From contig NZ_CP157199.1 in assembly GCF_039954625.1 (NCBI RefSeq), positions 1,302,001 through 1,366,000 of the forward strand: a stretch of DNA of 64,000 bases. The letters are read 5' to 3'. The notes under the pieces are model-generated. The model was not told where the DNA came from. It ran no database searches and saw only the letters and a program-made list of their open reading frames with translations. This document shows positions 14,750 through 24,567 of this stretch, piece after piece (the stretch's first letter is position 1; the number at the start of each line of letters is the position of its first letter). This stretch comes from Pontimicrobium sp. SW4. GTDB lineage: Bacteria; Bacteroidota; Bacteroidia; Flavobacteriales; Flavobacteriaceae. The translations under genes were made by a program, and so were the position numbers.

Positions 14750-15922
14750 ATGTCAAGAACTAGAATTTTTGATAATACCGAAATTGCTTTTCAGTTGAAG
14801 AGTGATTCCGAGCTTGAAAGAGCTTATTTTTTGTTTAAAATGATATCTGTTCAACCTTTAGTTAGGATTGGTACAGCAGCTACAAATTTTGCTTTAAAGG
14901 CTAATTTGCCTGTAGAAAAGCTAATTAGGTCAACAGTTTTTGACCATTTTTGTGGTGGCGTTAATGAACATGATTGTCAAGAAGTAATCGATAAGATGTT
15001 CGATAAAGGCGTATCGTGTGTTTTAGATTATTCGGTTGAAGGTAAAGAAACAGAAGCGCAGTTTGACGCTGTTATGAACAAAACCTGTGAACTCATAGAA
15101 TTTGCTCATACAAAAGATGCAATGCCAATTGCAGTGTTTAAGCCAACAGGATTGGGGCGATTTCTTCTATACCAAAAAAAGACAGAAGGTATTGACTTAA
15201 CTCCATCCGAAACGGAAGAGTGGAATAGAGTAGTAGCACGTTATCATAAAATATGCAAGTTAGGAAAAGATAGAGATGTTGAGATTTTAATTGATGCTGA
15301 AGAAAGTTGGATGCAAGATGCCGCCGACGATTTACTCGAAGATTTAATGAGGTTATATAATACTGAAAAACCAATTGTTTATAATACGTTACAGCTTTAT
15401 AGATGGGATAGGTTAGACTATTTAAAATCACTACATGAACGAGCAAAAGAGCAAAATTTTAAACTAGGATTTAAAATAGTGCGTGGTGCTTATATGGAAA
15501 AAGAAAGAGAACGTGCAGTAAGCAAAGGATATGATTCTCCTATATGCAGAGATAAAACCACTACTGATGATAATTTTGATAAAACATTAGCCTATATTTT
15601 AGAGAATATAGAAGATATCTCCGTATTTATTGGAACACATAATGAAGAGAGTTCGTACCTAGCTATGGACTTAATGGAAAAATACAATATATCGAAAAAT
15701 GATAATCGTGTTTGGTTTGGACAATTATATGGTATGAGTGACCACATTAGTTACAATTTAGCTAGCCAAGGCTATAACGTGGCTAAATATGTGCCTTTTG
15801 GACCCGTAAAAGATGTGATGCCTTATCTGATTAGAAGAGCAGAAGAAAATACGTCAGTTGCTGGACAAACTAACAGAGAGCTTAACTTACTTAAGCAAGA
15901 AAGGAAACGAAGAAAACTATAA
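14750..15922 (+). CDS. proline dehydrogenase
   Basis: A 390-residue FAD enzyme that oxidises proline to pyrroline-5-carboxylate and passes electrons to quinone. The barrel is marked by AVFKPTGLGRFLLYQ, VEILIDAEESWMQDA, YNTLQLYRWDRLDYL, LGFKIVRGAYMEKER and the C-terminal YVPFGPVKDVMPYLIRRAEEN. That last block is the substrate-binding region with the paired arginines of the ProDH family. It is a stand-alone enzyme with no PutA aldehyde dehydrogenase part. The GNAT-like gene begins 13 bp downstream. Confidence 0.93.
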   Translation: MSRTRIFDNTEIAFQLKSDSELERAYFLFKMISVQPLVRIGTAATNFALKANLPVEKLIRSTVFDHFCGGVNEHDCQEVIDKMFDKGVSCVLDYSVEGKETEAQFDAVMNKTCELIEFAHTKDAMPIAVFKPTGLGRFLLYQKKTEGIDLTPSETEEWNRVVARYHKICKLGKDRDVEILIDAEESWMQDAADDLLEDLMRLYNTEKPIVYNTLQLYRWDRLDYLKSLHERAKEQNFKLGFKIVRGAYMEKERERAVSKGYDSPICRDKTTTDDNFDKTLAYILENIEDISVFIGTHNEESSYLAMDLMEKYNISKNDNRVWFGQLYGMSDHISYNLASQGYNVAKYVPFGPVKDVMPYLIRRAEENTSVAGQTNRELNLLKQERKRRKL

Positions 15923-15935
15923 AAATTTATTTTTA

Positions 15936-16934
15936 ATGATTAGCAACCCATTTACTTCGCAAACTTATGGATCTATATGGACAAAACATTTTTCTAATGA
16001 CGAGGAGATTAATTCATTTGATGCTGTTAATGGTGTAAAGTTTGTTAAAGATAAGCGCTTCCCTTTTTACGTAAATGTTGGAAAAAACCAAACCAATGGA
16101 ATGACCTATCAATTGGATAGTACAGCTAGTAATTTTAAAAATAAAACTGTATTAATTCACGATGTTCTAAGTTATTTACAAGAAGAGCAGAATACTAAGA
16201 ATAGCCGAATCAAGGTTAAAATAATACCTCAATATAAGGGCCTATATGCTAATTTATCTGAAGTTAAGAGCATCGATGAAGTTATGGTTTCTTGCTTTAG
16301 TTCAAAAAGCAGAAGCAGGTTTAGAGGTAGAATTAGGCAAATAGAAACTAACTTTAATATTTCACAAAAAGTATATTTTGGAGATATAGATAAAGCTGAT
16401 TATTTAGAGAAGATGGATGTTCTAAAAAGCTTTATTGTTAGCAGATTTGAACAACGAAACGAACATAATAGTGTAGTGCCTTTATGGGGTTTTTATGTAG
16501 ATTTAATTTATCCGTTAATATTAGAAAAAAAAGTTGTTTTTAATGTTATTAATGATGGTGAAGTTCCTATTGCAATGTCTATAAACTTTGTTTACGATGA
16601 TATGGTTGCAATTGCCATTAGATCATTCGATATAAGCCATTATAAATACAATATTGGAAATCTAGAAATCTATAAACTTATTGAATGGTGTATTGACAAT
16701 AATATTAACATCTTAGATTTCTCTAAGGGTAAAGCAGACTATAAAGATAGATGGTCCGATAAACTATATGCCTTTGAATGTCATGTTATTTACGATTCCA
16801 AATCATTGATATCTATTCTAACAGCAAATAGCATTAGCTTTTTATATAGAACAAAACAATACCTTAGAGATAAAAATATTAATTTATGGTATACTAAGGT
16901 AAAGTTTAAGATTAAAAAGCTACTAGGAAAATAA
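15936..16934 (+). CDS. BioF2/FemAB-like GNAT acyltransferase
   Basis: A 332-residue protein with the acetyltransferase fold of the FemAB/BioF2-like group. The C-terminal part holds the hallmark INILDFSKGKADYKDRWSD, found in proteins acting on polysaccharide or peptidoglycan precursors. ATG 15936 is chosen; upstream in-frame codons lie inside the proline dehydrogenase gene. Its end overlaps the convergent wzc-like gene by 12 bp (16923-16934). It sits at the edge of the polysaccharide locus and may add an acyl group to a sugar, but the acceptor is unknown. Confidence 0.8.
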   Translation: MISNPFTSQTYGSIWTKHFSNDEEINSFDAVNGVKFVKDKRFPFYVNVGKNQTNGMTYQLDSTASNFKNKTVLIHDVLSYLQEEQNTKNSRIKVKIIPQYKGLYANLSEVKSIDEVMVSCFSSKSRSRFRGRIRQIETNFNISQKVYFGDIDKADYLEKMDVLKSFIVSRFEQRNEHNSVVPLWGFYVDLIYPLILEKKVVFNVINDGEVPIAMSINFVYDDMVAIAIRSFDISHYKYNIGNLEIYKLIEWCIDNNINILDFSKGKADYKDRWSDKLYAFECHVIYDSKSLISILTANSISFLYRTKQYLRDKNINLWYTKVKFKIKKLLGK

Positions 16935-19229
16935 TTTACGTTTCTTTTTTGGAGACTCACCATAACCGTATCCATAACCTCTTTTATGAATCACACCATT
17001 TAGTAGTGTTACCATATTTGGAAGTCTTTTCTCATCATACATAGATTGAGCAACATGTAATTGACGTTTATCTAAATAATTAGCTCTAACAACATAAATT
17101 ACCATGTCTGCATATTTACTAATTAATAAGGTGTCTGTCACTAATCCCACAGCAGCAGTATCAACTATAATGTAGTCATACTTATTCTTTACAGCATTAA
17201 ACAAAACATCTAATTTTTCATCCATTAATAATTCAGCTGGATTTGGTGGTATTGTACCAGAACTAATCATGTCTAAATTTTCATCCACATTATTTATAAC
17301 ATCAGTAAAATTAATTTTGTTATCTATAATATAGTTGGTAAGCCCAAGACCAGTTTTATTTTCGACTCCCATATATTTATTTAGCTTTGGCACTCTAATA
17401 TCTGTTTCAATAATTAGAACTTTTTTATTTGAAAAAGATAACGATCTTGCCAAGTTTAGGGATGTATGCGATTTGCCTTCTTTACTAGTTGTAGATGTTA
17501 CAAAAATAGTTTTGCCTTTGCTTTTAGTAACATTAGAAAGCATAAAATCAATATTTGTTCTAATTAGCCTAAAAGATTCAGCTTTTGGAGAATAATCGTG
17601 TCTGTCAATAAAAATCTGCTTGGTATTTGACTTTGGTACATCTCCAATAAAAGGAATTGATAATTCTTTTATTAAACCAGCTTTATTTCTAATTTTATTA
17701 TCCAATAAATCCATTAAATAGATAGTCAATAAAGGAATTAATAACCCTAAAACAAAAGTTCCTAAAAACAATATACTTTTCTTTGGCCAAATTGGTAAAG
17801 CACTTGCATAAGCATTATCTATTATAATCGCATTTGGTGATGATACACCATGAGATACAGCAGATTCTTCACGTCTTTGCAATAAATATACATATACAGA
17901 TTCTTTAATACTTTGCTGACGTTGTAAATCACCTAATATTCTCTGCTTTTTTGGTGCAGAAAAGATTTGAGCGGAAATTCTGTTTTCTTCTCTATTTAAA
18001 TTGTCTAGCTTAATTTGGTTAGTTGATTTTAAATTATTTAAGCTTGCTGAAAAATTTTGCTTTAAATTGGCAATTTGTGCATCTAACCTTTTAACAACAG
18101 GATTTTGCTCACTAGAATTTTCCAAACGTTTGTTACGCTCCATTACCAATTCATTATGCTTTTGCATTAAGCTTGTAATAGAATTATCTTGAAAAGACAT
18201 ACTTTCTGGGATTAAATCGCCATTACCATTTTTTTCGCTTATATGTTTTGATACATAATCAATTACTTGTAATTCAGTACTTGTAGCTATTTGCTGATTT
18301 TCAATTTCTCTTTCTGTTTGTAAAAAAATGCTTGATTGAGATGATAAATCTGTTAACCTATTATTTTGTTGTGCAGTTTCTGATGATTGGTTAACCTCAG
18401 ATAGTTCTCGAGACACTATAGCTAATCGGTTATCAATAAAATCGGATGTGGCTTTAACAACCGCATTTTTATTTTCGATAACTACTTTGTTATATTGAGC
18501 TACAAGTTCGTTAAGAATATCTATACCTTTTTCTTTTACTGGTTCATCAAGTGTAATATTAATAATACTTGAGTTAACAGCTGTTGTCGTTATTTTTATT
18601 TTATCACTATAATGAGATGCAACTTTCTCTTCGGATGCAAATTTCACAGTAACACTTTTACCTACTTTTAATTCTGGTTGATCAAAATTTGGAGTAAAAA
18701 TGATGTTTCCAAATGGCATGCTTATATTTTCGCCAAAATTTAGTTTTTGATCACTATTCTTAAAAGTGAATTGTGATTTTGATATGATATTAAGAGTTAC
18801 AGATGTGTCTATAGTTTTTAAGATACTATCATTTTCAAGAAAGTTAACTGTTAATGGAGGGTTCTTATAAATTTCTAATTCTTTAATAGAACCTTGTATG
18901 TAGCATTGTATATTTAACCCTAATTCCTCAATAACACTATTTATAATTGAGCGAGAACCAATTACTTGAACTTCATCTAAAACGCTATTTTGGTCTCGTT
19001 TAAATAACCCATAGTCATTTAACTGATTGGATTGTTTTGAGATATTTTGCTCATTACTATCAGCGATTTTTATTGTTGCCGAAATTTTAAAAGTATCTGT
19101 AGCATATCTTAAATAAAGAAATGTTAATGAAAAACAAATAAGTAAACTTAATAGAAACCATTTCCAATTTGTAAAATATTTTTCTACTTGTTCTCTTAAA
19201 TTTGAGCTGTTTTTAGATTGAAGTGTCAT
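16923..19229 (-). CDS. polysaccharide co-polymerase / tyrosine autokinase (Wzc-like)
   Basis: A 768-residue inner-membrane protein that controls chain length and export of surface polysaccharide. The N-terminal Wzz domain follows a membrane segment near residues 21-38; a long coiled-coil periplasmic part and a second membrane segment (near 490-515) lead to the kinase. That part has Walker A TSKEGKSH (580-587), Walker A-prime LIIETDI (605-611) and Walker B YIIVDTA (686-692). The tail has a Tyr cluster (Tyr752, 754, 756 in GYGYGYG) for autophosphorylation. It is last in the wzx-to-wzc gene order and 17 bp after the wza-like gene. Confidence 0.93.
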   Translation of the reverse strand: MTLQSKNSSNLREQVEKYFTNWKWFLLSLLICFSLTFLYLRYATDTFKISATIKIADSNEQNISKQSNQLNDYGLFKRDQNSVLDEVQVIGSRSIINSVIEELGLNIQCYIQGSIKELEIYKNPPLTVNFLENDSILKTIDTSVTLNIISKSQFTFKNSDQKLNFGENISMPFGNIIFTPNFDQPELKVGKSVTVKFASEEKVASHYSDKIKITTTAVNSSIINITLDEPVKEKGIDILNELVAQYNKVVIENKNAVVKATSDFIDNRLAIVSRELSEVNQSSETAQQNNRLTDLSSQSSIFLQTEREIENQQIATSTELQVIDYVSKHISEKNGNGDLIPESMSFQDNSITSLMQKHNELVMERNKRLENSSEQNPVVKRLDAQIANLKQNFSASLNNLKSTNQIKLDNLNREENRISAQIFSAPKKQRILGDLQRQQSIKESVYVYLLQRREESAVSHGVSSPNAIIIDNAYASALPIWPKKSILFLGTFVLGLLIPLLTIYLMDLLDNKIRNKAGLIKELSIPFIGDVPKSNTKQIFIDRHDYSPKAESFRLIRTNIDFMLSNVTKSKGKTIFVTSTTSKEGKSHTSLNLARSLSFSNKKVLIIETDIRVPKLNKYMGVENKTGLGLTNYIIDNKINFTDVINNVDENLDMISSGTIPPNPAELLMDEKLDVLFNAVKNKYDYIIVDTAAVGLVTDTLLISKYADMVIYVVRANYLDKRQLHVAQSMYDEKRLPNMVTLLNGVIHKRGYGYGYGESPKKKRKLFS

Positions 19230-19246
19230 TGTAAATTACGAAATTA

Positions 19247-20047
19247 TTACTTTATTAAAATGGCTACAATAGTTGCTAACGTTCCAATAGCTGAAATAAT
19301 TACACCATTATTTTGATTAAAGCTTGATGCTCTAACTCTAGCATTGTTTTGCTCAACATAAATAACATCATTTTGAGTTAAATAATAATTAGGAGAATTA
19401 AGCACATTTACCGAAGTTAAATCTACTATTGCAAACTTTTTTTGCCCATCAACTTCTCTTATTAATTTTATGTTATCTCTTTTACCATAAATTGTTAAAT
19501 CTCCAGCTAAACCTAATACTTGAGCAATTGAGATTTTTTCATCTTGTATTGTATATGTCCCAGGATTTTTTACTTCTCCTAAAACAGTTACAGTAAAATT
19601 AGCTAGTCTAATATTAACAATAGGAGGAGTGTCTTTTTTAAAGTAGATGCTAAGCTTATCTTTTAATAGAGTATTTGCCTCGCTTCTCGTTAATCCTGCA
19701 AGCTTTAAAGTACCTAATGTTGGAAACTCAATATTTCCTTTGCTGTCTATTAAATAGGTTTGCATTTTTAAAGTTCCTTGAGCATCAATAACGGAGTTGT
19801 TGGTAGATACAACATTTAGATTAAATGGCGCTACAGTTTTTGGATCATCAGCAGAAACATTTATAACTAAGAGATCATCTGCCTTAAAACGAAGTTCAAA
19901 ATTTGAATTTTGATTTTCTATTGCTTCTGATAATGGTTCGTCTTGAAAATATATAATGTCTTGACGTGAACCACAAGAGCTTAGCGTAACTAGAGCTAAT
20001 AATAGTAATTTATTTACTACGGATGAAAATGTAATTTTTGGTTTCAT
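19247..20047 (-). CDS. polysaccharide export lipoprotein (Wza-like)
   Basis: A 266-residue outer-membrane export protein. It has a lipobox at Cys25 (LSSCGSRQD) and the Poly_export domain (LRFKADDLLVINVSADDP, then IDSKGNIEFPTLGTLKLAGL). One SLBB-type repeat follows (FTVTVLGEVKNPGTYTIQ). A hydrophobic C-terminal helix (ISAIGTLATIVAILIK) is as expected for the membrane-spanning ring of the family. It lies between the CapD-like gene and the wzc-like gene with gaps of 5 and 17 bp. Confidence 0.92.
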   Translation of the reverse strand: MKPKITFSSVVNKLLLLALVTLSSCGSRQDIIYFQDEPLSEAIENQNSNFELRFKADDLLVINVSADDPKTVAPFNLNVVSTNNSVIDAQGTLKMQTYLIDSKGNIEFPTLGTLKLAGLTRSEANTLLKDKLSIYFKKDTPPIVNIRLANFTVTVLGEVKNPGTYTIQDEKISIAQVLGLAGDLTIYGKRDNIKLIREVDGQKKFAIVDLTSVNVLNSPNYYLTQNDVIYVEQNNARVRASSFNQNNGVIISAIGTLATIVAILIK

Positions 20048-20052
20048 ATTTA

Positions 20053-21948
20053 TTAATTTTTGGCTTTATCTAAAACTTCAAACTTTGAATTGTTTGATAT
20101 GTATTCTGGTACAATATCTTTTAATTTTGAAACAATTTCAAGGCCTTGACAGCTTAGGTTTGAGCTATTTAATTCTAATATTTTATCTTTAATTTGTTGT
20201 ATTTCAATTTTTTTACTTTTAGCTATCATAATCTTTTCATGATAGGTTTGCTTAGTGTTTTCACCATCTGCTAAAAGCTCTTCATATATTTTTTCACCAG
20301 GTCTTAACCCCACAATTTTTATATTTATGTCCTCAGGATATTTAAGACCAGACAATTTAATCATGTTTACAGCTAAGTCAAATATTTTAACTGATTCTCC
20401 CATATCAAACACAAAAATCTCACCACCATTACCCATTGCTGCAGCCTCTAATACTAAAGAGCATGCTTCAGGAATTGTCATAAAAAACCTAGTTATATCT
20501 CTATGAGTCACGGTTAGTGGTCCTCCATTGTCTATTTGCTTTTTAAATAATGGAATTACTGAACCATTAGACCCTAGTACATTACCAAATCGTGTTGTAA
20601 TAAACTTAGTTTTACCTTTTCCTTTAAGACAACTAATATATAATTCTGCAACACGCTTAGTGGCACCCATTACATTTGTTGGGTTTACAGCTTTATCCGT
20701 CGATATCATTACAAATTTTTCAACTCCATGCCTTACAGCAAGATTCGAAATATTTATAGTCCCTCCAATGTTTATGCTTACAGCTTCTTGAGGGTTATTT
20801 TCCATTAAAGGGACATGTTTGTAGGCAGCAGCATGAAAAATAATTTCTGGTCTATGGTCAGCCATAATTCTATCCATTCTTATAGGACATTTTACGTCTG
20901 TAACTATAGTGACATAATTTGTGATTCCTTTTTGAACAAATTCTTGCTGAATATCGTATAATGCAGATTCAGCAATATCGACTAAAATCAATTTTTTAAA
21001 ATTAAAGTTACATAGGTTTCTAGAAATTTCACTTCCAATTGACCCAGCAGCACCAGAAACAAGGATTACTTTATTATTATACTCTTCAACCAAAACAGGA
21101 TTTTCAAAGCTAATAGGTTCTCTGCCAAGTAAATCTTCAATGTTTACATCTTTAATTTGTGATGCTTGTAAATCGCCATCTATCCATTGTTGAACAGGAG
21201 GTACTATTTTTACTTTTATAGATTTTTCAAGATATACACTTGAAATTTCTAATAAGCGGTGATAACTTATACTTTGAATTGAAATGATAACCTCATTTAC
21301 ATCATGTTTTTGTATAAAATCGTCATCTATTTCCTCTGAGCCATAGACTTTAAGAAGATTTATTTTTTTGCCAATTTTTCTTTCATCATTATCAATAAAA
21401 CCAATTACTTCAATATTGCTTTTGGTGTCATTTGCAATTGCATCATAGGTTAAATTTCCAGAGTTTCCAGCACCATAAATTAAAACATTTGTTTTAGGCT
21501 TAAATCCAGATATGATAGCTTTATAGCTTGCTTTAATAAAAAACTTACTAGAGATTAAAAATAGTATATTAAGGAGTAAGTGTATGTAAATTATTGACCC
21601 TGGAATATCACAAGAGATAAAAAAATTGAATTGCCTAGTTAAGAAAGTTTCTATTAGTAAAATAGTAGCAAGAATGTTAACGCCAATTATAATATTTATC
21701 ACATCCTTCATTCCAATAAACCTAACCACTCCTTTATGAGTGCCAACTATAAGAAAACTTATAATTGCATTTAACGCGACAAAAGGAAGTTCTCCAAGAA
21801 ACTTACTAAATTCAAAGTCAAACTTAAAATTATATCGAATTAAATAGGCAAGGAAAAATGTAAATAACACAATGCAAACATCAAAAAGTAGCACAAGCCA
21901 TTTTGACGCATATCTTTGCGAAATATTGTACAATCCATTTTTAAACAT
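20053..21948 (-). CDS. CapD/WbpM-like nucleotide-sugar 4,6-dehydratase
   Basis: A 631-residue membrane enzyme of the FlaA1/CapD/WbpM class, which makes UDP-4-keto-6-deoxy-GlcNAc-type sugars. Four N-terminal helices (about 16-38, 54-70, 83-100, 117-134) are followed by a first Rossmann domain (IYGAGNSG, 157-164) and the catalytic SDR domain. The latter has GAAGSIG (299-305), STDKAV (416-421) and MGATK (427-431); Met-Lys in place of Tyr-Lys is usual in this group. The DegT aminotransferase upstream could aminate its 4-keto product. Confidence 0.93.
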   Translation of the reverse strand: MFKNGLYNISQRYASKWLVLLFDVCIVLFTFFLAYLIRYNFKFDFEFSKFLGELPFVALNAIISFLIVGTHKGVVRFIGMKDVINIIIGVNILATILLIETFLTRQFNFFISCDIPGSIIYIHLLLNILFLISSKFFIKASYKAIISGFKPKTNVLIYGAGNSGNLTYDAIANDTKSNIEVIGFIDNDERKIGKKINLLKVYGSEEIDDDFIQKHDVNEVIISIQSISYHRLLEISSVYLEKSIKVKIVPPVQQWIDGDLQASQIKDVNIEDLLGREPISFENPVLVEEYNNKVILVSGAAGSIGSEISRNLCNFNFKKLILVDIAESALYDIQQEFVQKGITNYVTIVTDVKCPIRMDRIMADHRPEIIFHAAAYKHVPLMENNPQEAVSINIGGTINISNLAVRHGVEKFVMISTDKAVNPTNVMGATKRVAELYISCLKGKGKTKFITTRFGNVLGSNGSVIPLFKKQIDNGGPLTVTHRDITRFFMTIPEACSLVLEAAAMGNGGEIFVFDMGESVKIFDLAVNMIKLSGLKYPEDINIKIVGLRPGEKIYEELLADGENTKQTYHEKIMIAKSKKIEIQQIKDKILELNSSNLSCQGLEIVSKLKDIVPEYISNNSKFEVLDKAKN

Positions 21949-22331
21949 AACTCAAAATAGGCATTTTTACATTAACTAGATGTTTTCGACTTTAAATACA
22001 TTATTTATAGTCGATGTGATATTAATGCTATATAATCAAATTCATTTTTAATAAAGTTCTAGCTTTATTAATAAGGGGTAAATATAAATTATAGCAGTTT
22101 AAATTTCTTTAATTATCAATTAAACCAGATAAATGTTCTAAAATTAAAACAGCTAGTAATTTTATTTAAGTAAATATCATGGATTAAAAGGTATTCATCA
22201 AATAAAAACGACAAATAACAAATTTTGCCGATTTGAAAAGTTAGATTAACTATCAGTATTTTTTGTAATAAAAAATAGCAGTTAAAATAAAATAGAAATT
22301 AAAGAAAAGTCTTTTGTAAAATTAGAAGTAT
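21949..22331. other. 383-bp AT-rich gap inside the polysaccharide locus
   Basis: Very AT-rich DNA between the CapD-like and DegT genes, both on the minus strand. I see no open frame of note, no strong hairpin and no perfect -7 box on the minus strand. CTATTTTG just upstream of the CapD-like ATG is a near match. It is the largest gap in the cluster, so it may separate two transcription units. Confidence 0.5.
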
Positions 22332-23459
22332 TTATTTTATGTCAAAAAAAGATTTTAACACGTTATAAATTCTTTCTAAATCATTATCAGTTAAATTCGA
22401 TCCACTTGGCAAACATAAACCTCTTTCAAATAGATTATCTGATACACCATTTATGTATTTTTTACAGTCGCTAAAAATTGGTTGTTGGTGCATTGGTTTC
22501 CACAATGGTCGTGTTTCAATATTTTCCTTATCAAATTCCAATCTCAATGCTTCTCTAGTTTTAAAGTTATCTAGCAAAATTGCTGATAACCATCTATTAG
22601 AAAAGTGATTTTGAGGCTCACCAAGAAACTCAACAAAGTTTATATTTTTTAATGCATCTACATAAAATTGATAATTTTTTCTTCTTAATTGAACATACTT
22701 ATCCAACACAGTCATTTGGGCACGTCCTATTCCAGCAACAACGTTAGACATTCTATAATTATAACCAATATGCGAATGCAAATATGCTACAGATTTATCT
22801 CTGGCTTGCGTCGCAAGAAATACAGCTTTGTCTTTTATCGCTTTTTTATTTGTTGCTAATGCGCCACCACCAGATGTAGTAATTATTTTATTCCCATTAA
22901 ATGATAGAATGGATATATCTCCAAAAGTTCCACATTTTCTATTTTTATAACTACTCCCAAATGCTTCGGCACTATCCTCTATAATTGGTATGTCATAATT
23001 TTTAGCTATTGCATGGATTTCATCCACTTTATAAGGCATACCATATAAATGAACCGAAATAATTGCTTTTGGTTTTCTTCCTTTTGCAATACAATCTTTA
23101 ATCGCGATTTCTAATTGAATTGGGCATAAGTTCCAGGTATCTTTTTCACTATCAATAAAAACAGGTTGAGCACCTTGATATACTATTGGGTTAGCTGAAG
23201 CCGAAAATGTTTTACTTTGACATAAAACAATATCATCCCTTGAAACGTCAAGAAGTATGAGTCCTAAATGTATTGCAGCTGTGCCTGAGCTTAATGCAGC
23301 TACATACGTGTCTTCATTTAAATAATGAGAAATATCTTCTTCAAATCCACTAACATTTGGGCCTAATGGAGCTATCCAATTAGTATCGAAGGCCTCATTA
23401 ATAAATTTTTGCTCTTTGCCACTCATGTGTGGAGATGAGAGCCATATTTTTGGTTTCAT
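22332..23459 (-). CDS. DegT/DnrJ/EryC1/StrS-family sugar aminotransferase
   Basis: A 375-residue PLP enzyme that aminates keto-sugar nucleotides. The PLP phosphate site is SSGTAAIHLGL (58-68), the PLP-ring Asp162 is in IIEDSAEAFGS, and the Schiff-base Lys191 is in FNGNKIITTSGGGAL. Length is typical. Together with the downstream CapD-like dehydratase it could give a 4-amino-6-deoxy sugar such as the bacillosamine or FucNAc4N type; the exact product is not determined. Confidence 0.93.
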   Translation of the reverse strand: MKPKIWLSSPHMSGKEQKFINEAFDTNWIAPLGPNVSGFEEDISHYLNEDTYVAALSSGTAAIHLGLILLDVSRDDIVLCQSKTFSASANPIVYQGAQPVFIDSEKDTWNLCPIQLEIAIKDCIAKGRKPKAIISVHLYGMPYKVDEIHAIAKNYDIPIIEDSAEAFGSSYKNRKCGTFGDISILSFNGNKIITTSGGGALATNKKAIKDKAVFLATQARDKSVAYLHSHIGYNYRMSNVVAGIGRAQMTVLDKYVQLRRKNYQFYVDALKNINFVEFLGEPQNHFSNRWLSAILLDNFKTREALRLEFDKENIETRPLWKPMHQQPIFSDCKKYINGVSDNLFERGLCLPSGSNLTDNDLERIYNVLKSFFDIK

Positions 23460-23559
23460 AAGTAGTAGTATCTAATTGTAAATATCAATCTAAATTCATT
23501 ATCAGTCAAAATAAACAGACAAAAGTTCAATTTATCTTGATAAACTAATATGTTTGGAA

Positions 23560-24564
23560 TTAGGAGAGAGAGGCAATAACTTTATTTGCCATGGATGTCA
23601 TGGTTTCACTTTTAAATTGATACTTTTCATTTAGCCTTTTGTATTCCTTAAATATATCTTCTAAAACATTAAAATTTTCTTCCATATTCATACCGAAGTT
23701 ATGAGGGTGCCACCAAAGATGAAAGAGCTCATTACGACTTGCGGCATGTATCATTGCTTTCTTTATCCTTCTTAATCTTAAGGCTTCTAAAAATTTTAGT
23801 CTTTTATTATAAGGCCTCAAAAAACGACTCTGAGGAAGATTAATTATACTATTCTTCTTATTTATTGCTTTTAGACTATAAGTGTGTTGCCCTGTAAGAT
23901 TAATATAGCTATCTAACATTCTTAAAGCCCTAAATATTTGCCAAGAATAGTATGGAGATTCTGGCTTATTTTCTAATTGATAAAGAAATGAACTTTCTGT
24001 ACCTCTATAGCATTTTATTCCTAGTTTATAGCAAATATCTAAATATTCAGGATTAAACATATTCCTTGGAAAAACAATACTTTCAATAGTTGTATTTAAG
24101 TTTTCTGCAATATTTATAGCTGCAGTTATATCCTCCTTAAAATGATTTTTTGTTTGACCAGATTCTGTACAGTAGTAATGCGAAAAAGTATGAGTACCGA
24201 CCTCATGATTATTATGCTCAATTATTCTTTTTAATATAGAATGGCCAAAATGGTAAGGATCGTCTTTCTCACTATATCCAATATCGTCTAATAGCTCATA
24301 AGGGTTTAACTCACTTTTGTTATAATCTGGAGTTAACTCTGGGATATGCTTTATAAGGTCTTCTTTGTTTTTAGCAAATAAAAAACCAACAGTTGCAAAT
24401 GTTAGTTTAATGCTATATTTATCGCTTAAATCAAGAAGTCTTTCAATAACTCTACGTGTGTTAGCAAGATTTTCTTCGTACTCTTCAACAGTTTTTAAGT
24501 CAAAAAAGCCCCAATGCAACTCATAATCTAGTGAAATAACAAAATGTCCATTATCGTTTATCAT
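23560..24564 (-). CDS. polysaccharide deacetylase-family protein (NodB-like)
   Basis: A 334-residue protein without a signal peptide. The opening HFVISLDYELHWG holds the catalytic or metal Asp13. The metal-binding His pair is His125 and His129 in EVGTHTFSHYY. A further His-containing motif FHLWWHPHNFG lies near residue 289. Members found in polysaccharide loci deacetylate N-acetyl sugars; a cytoplasmic location would mean action on precursors. It follows the FemAB-like gene by 3 bp. Confidence 0.88.
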   Translation of the reverse strand: MINDNGHFVISLDYELHWGFFDLKTVEEYEENLANTRRVIERLLDLSDKYSIKLTFATVGFLFAKNKEDLIKHIPELTPDYNKSELNPYELLDDIGYSEKDDPYHFGHSILKRIIEHNNHEVGTHTFSHYYCTESGQTKNHFKEDITAAINIAENLNTTIESIVFPRNMFNPEYLDICYKLGIKCYRGTESSFLYQLENKPESPYYSWQIFRALRMLDSYINLTGQHTYSLKAINKKNSIINLPQSRFLRPYNKRLKFLEALRLRRIKKAMIHAASRNELFHLWWHPHNFGMNMEENFNVLEDIFKEYKRLNEKYQFKSETMTSMANKVIASLS

Positions 24565-24567
24565 GTC

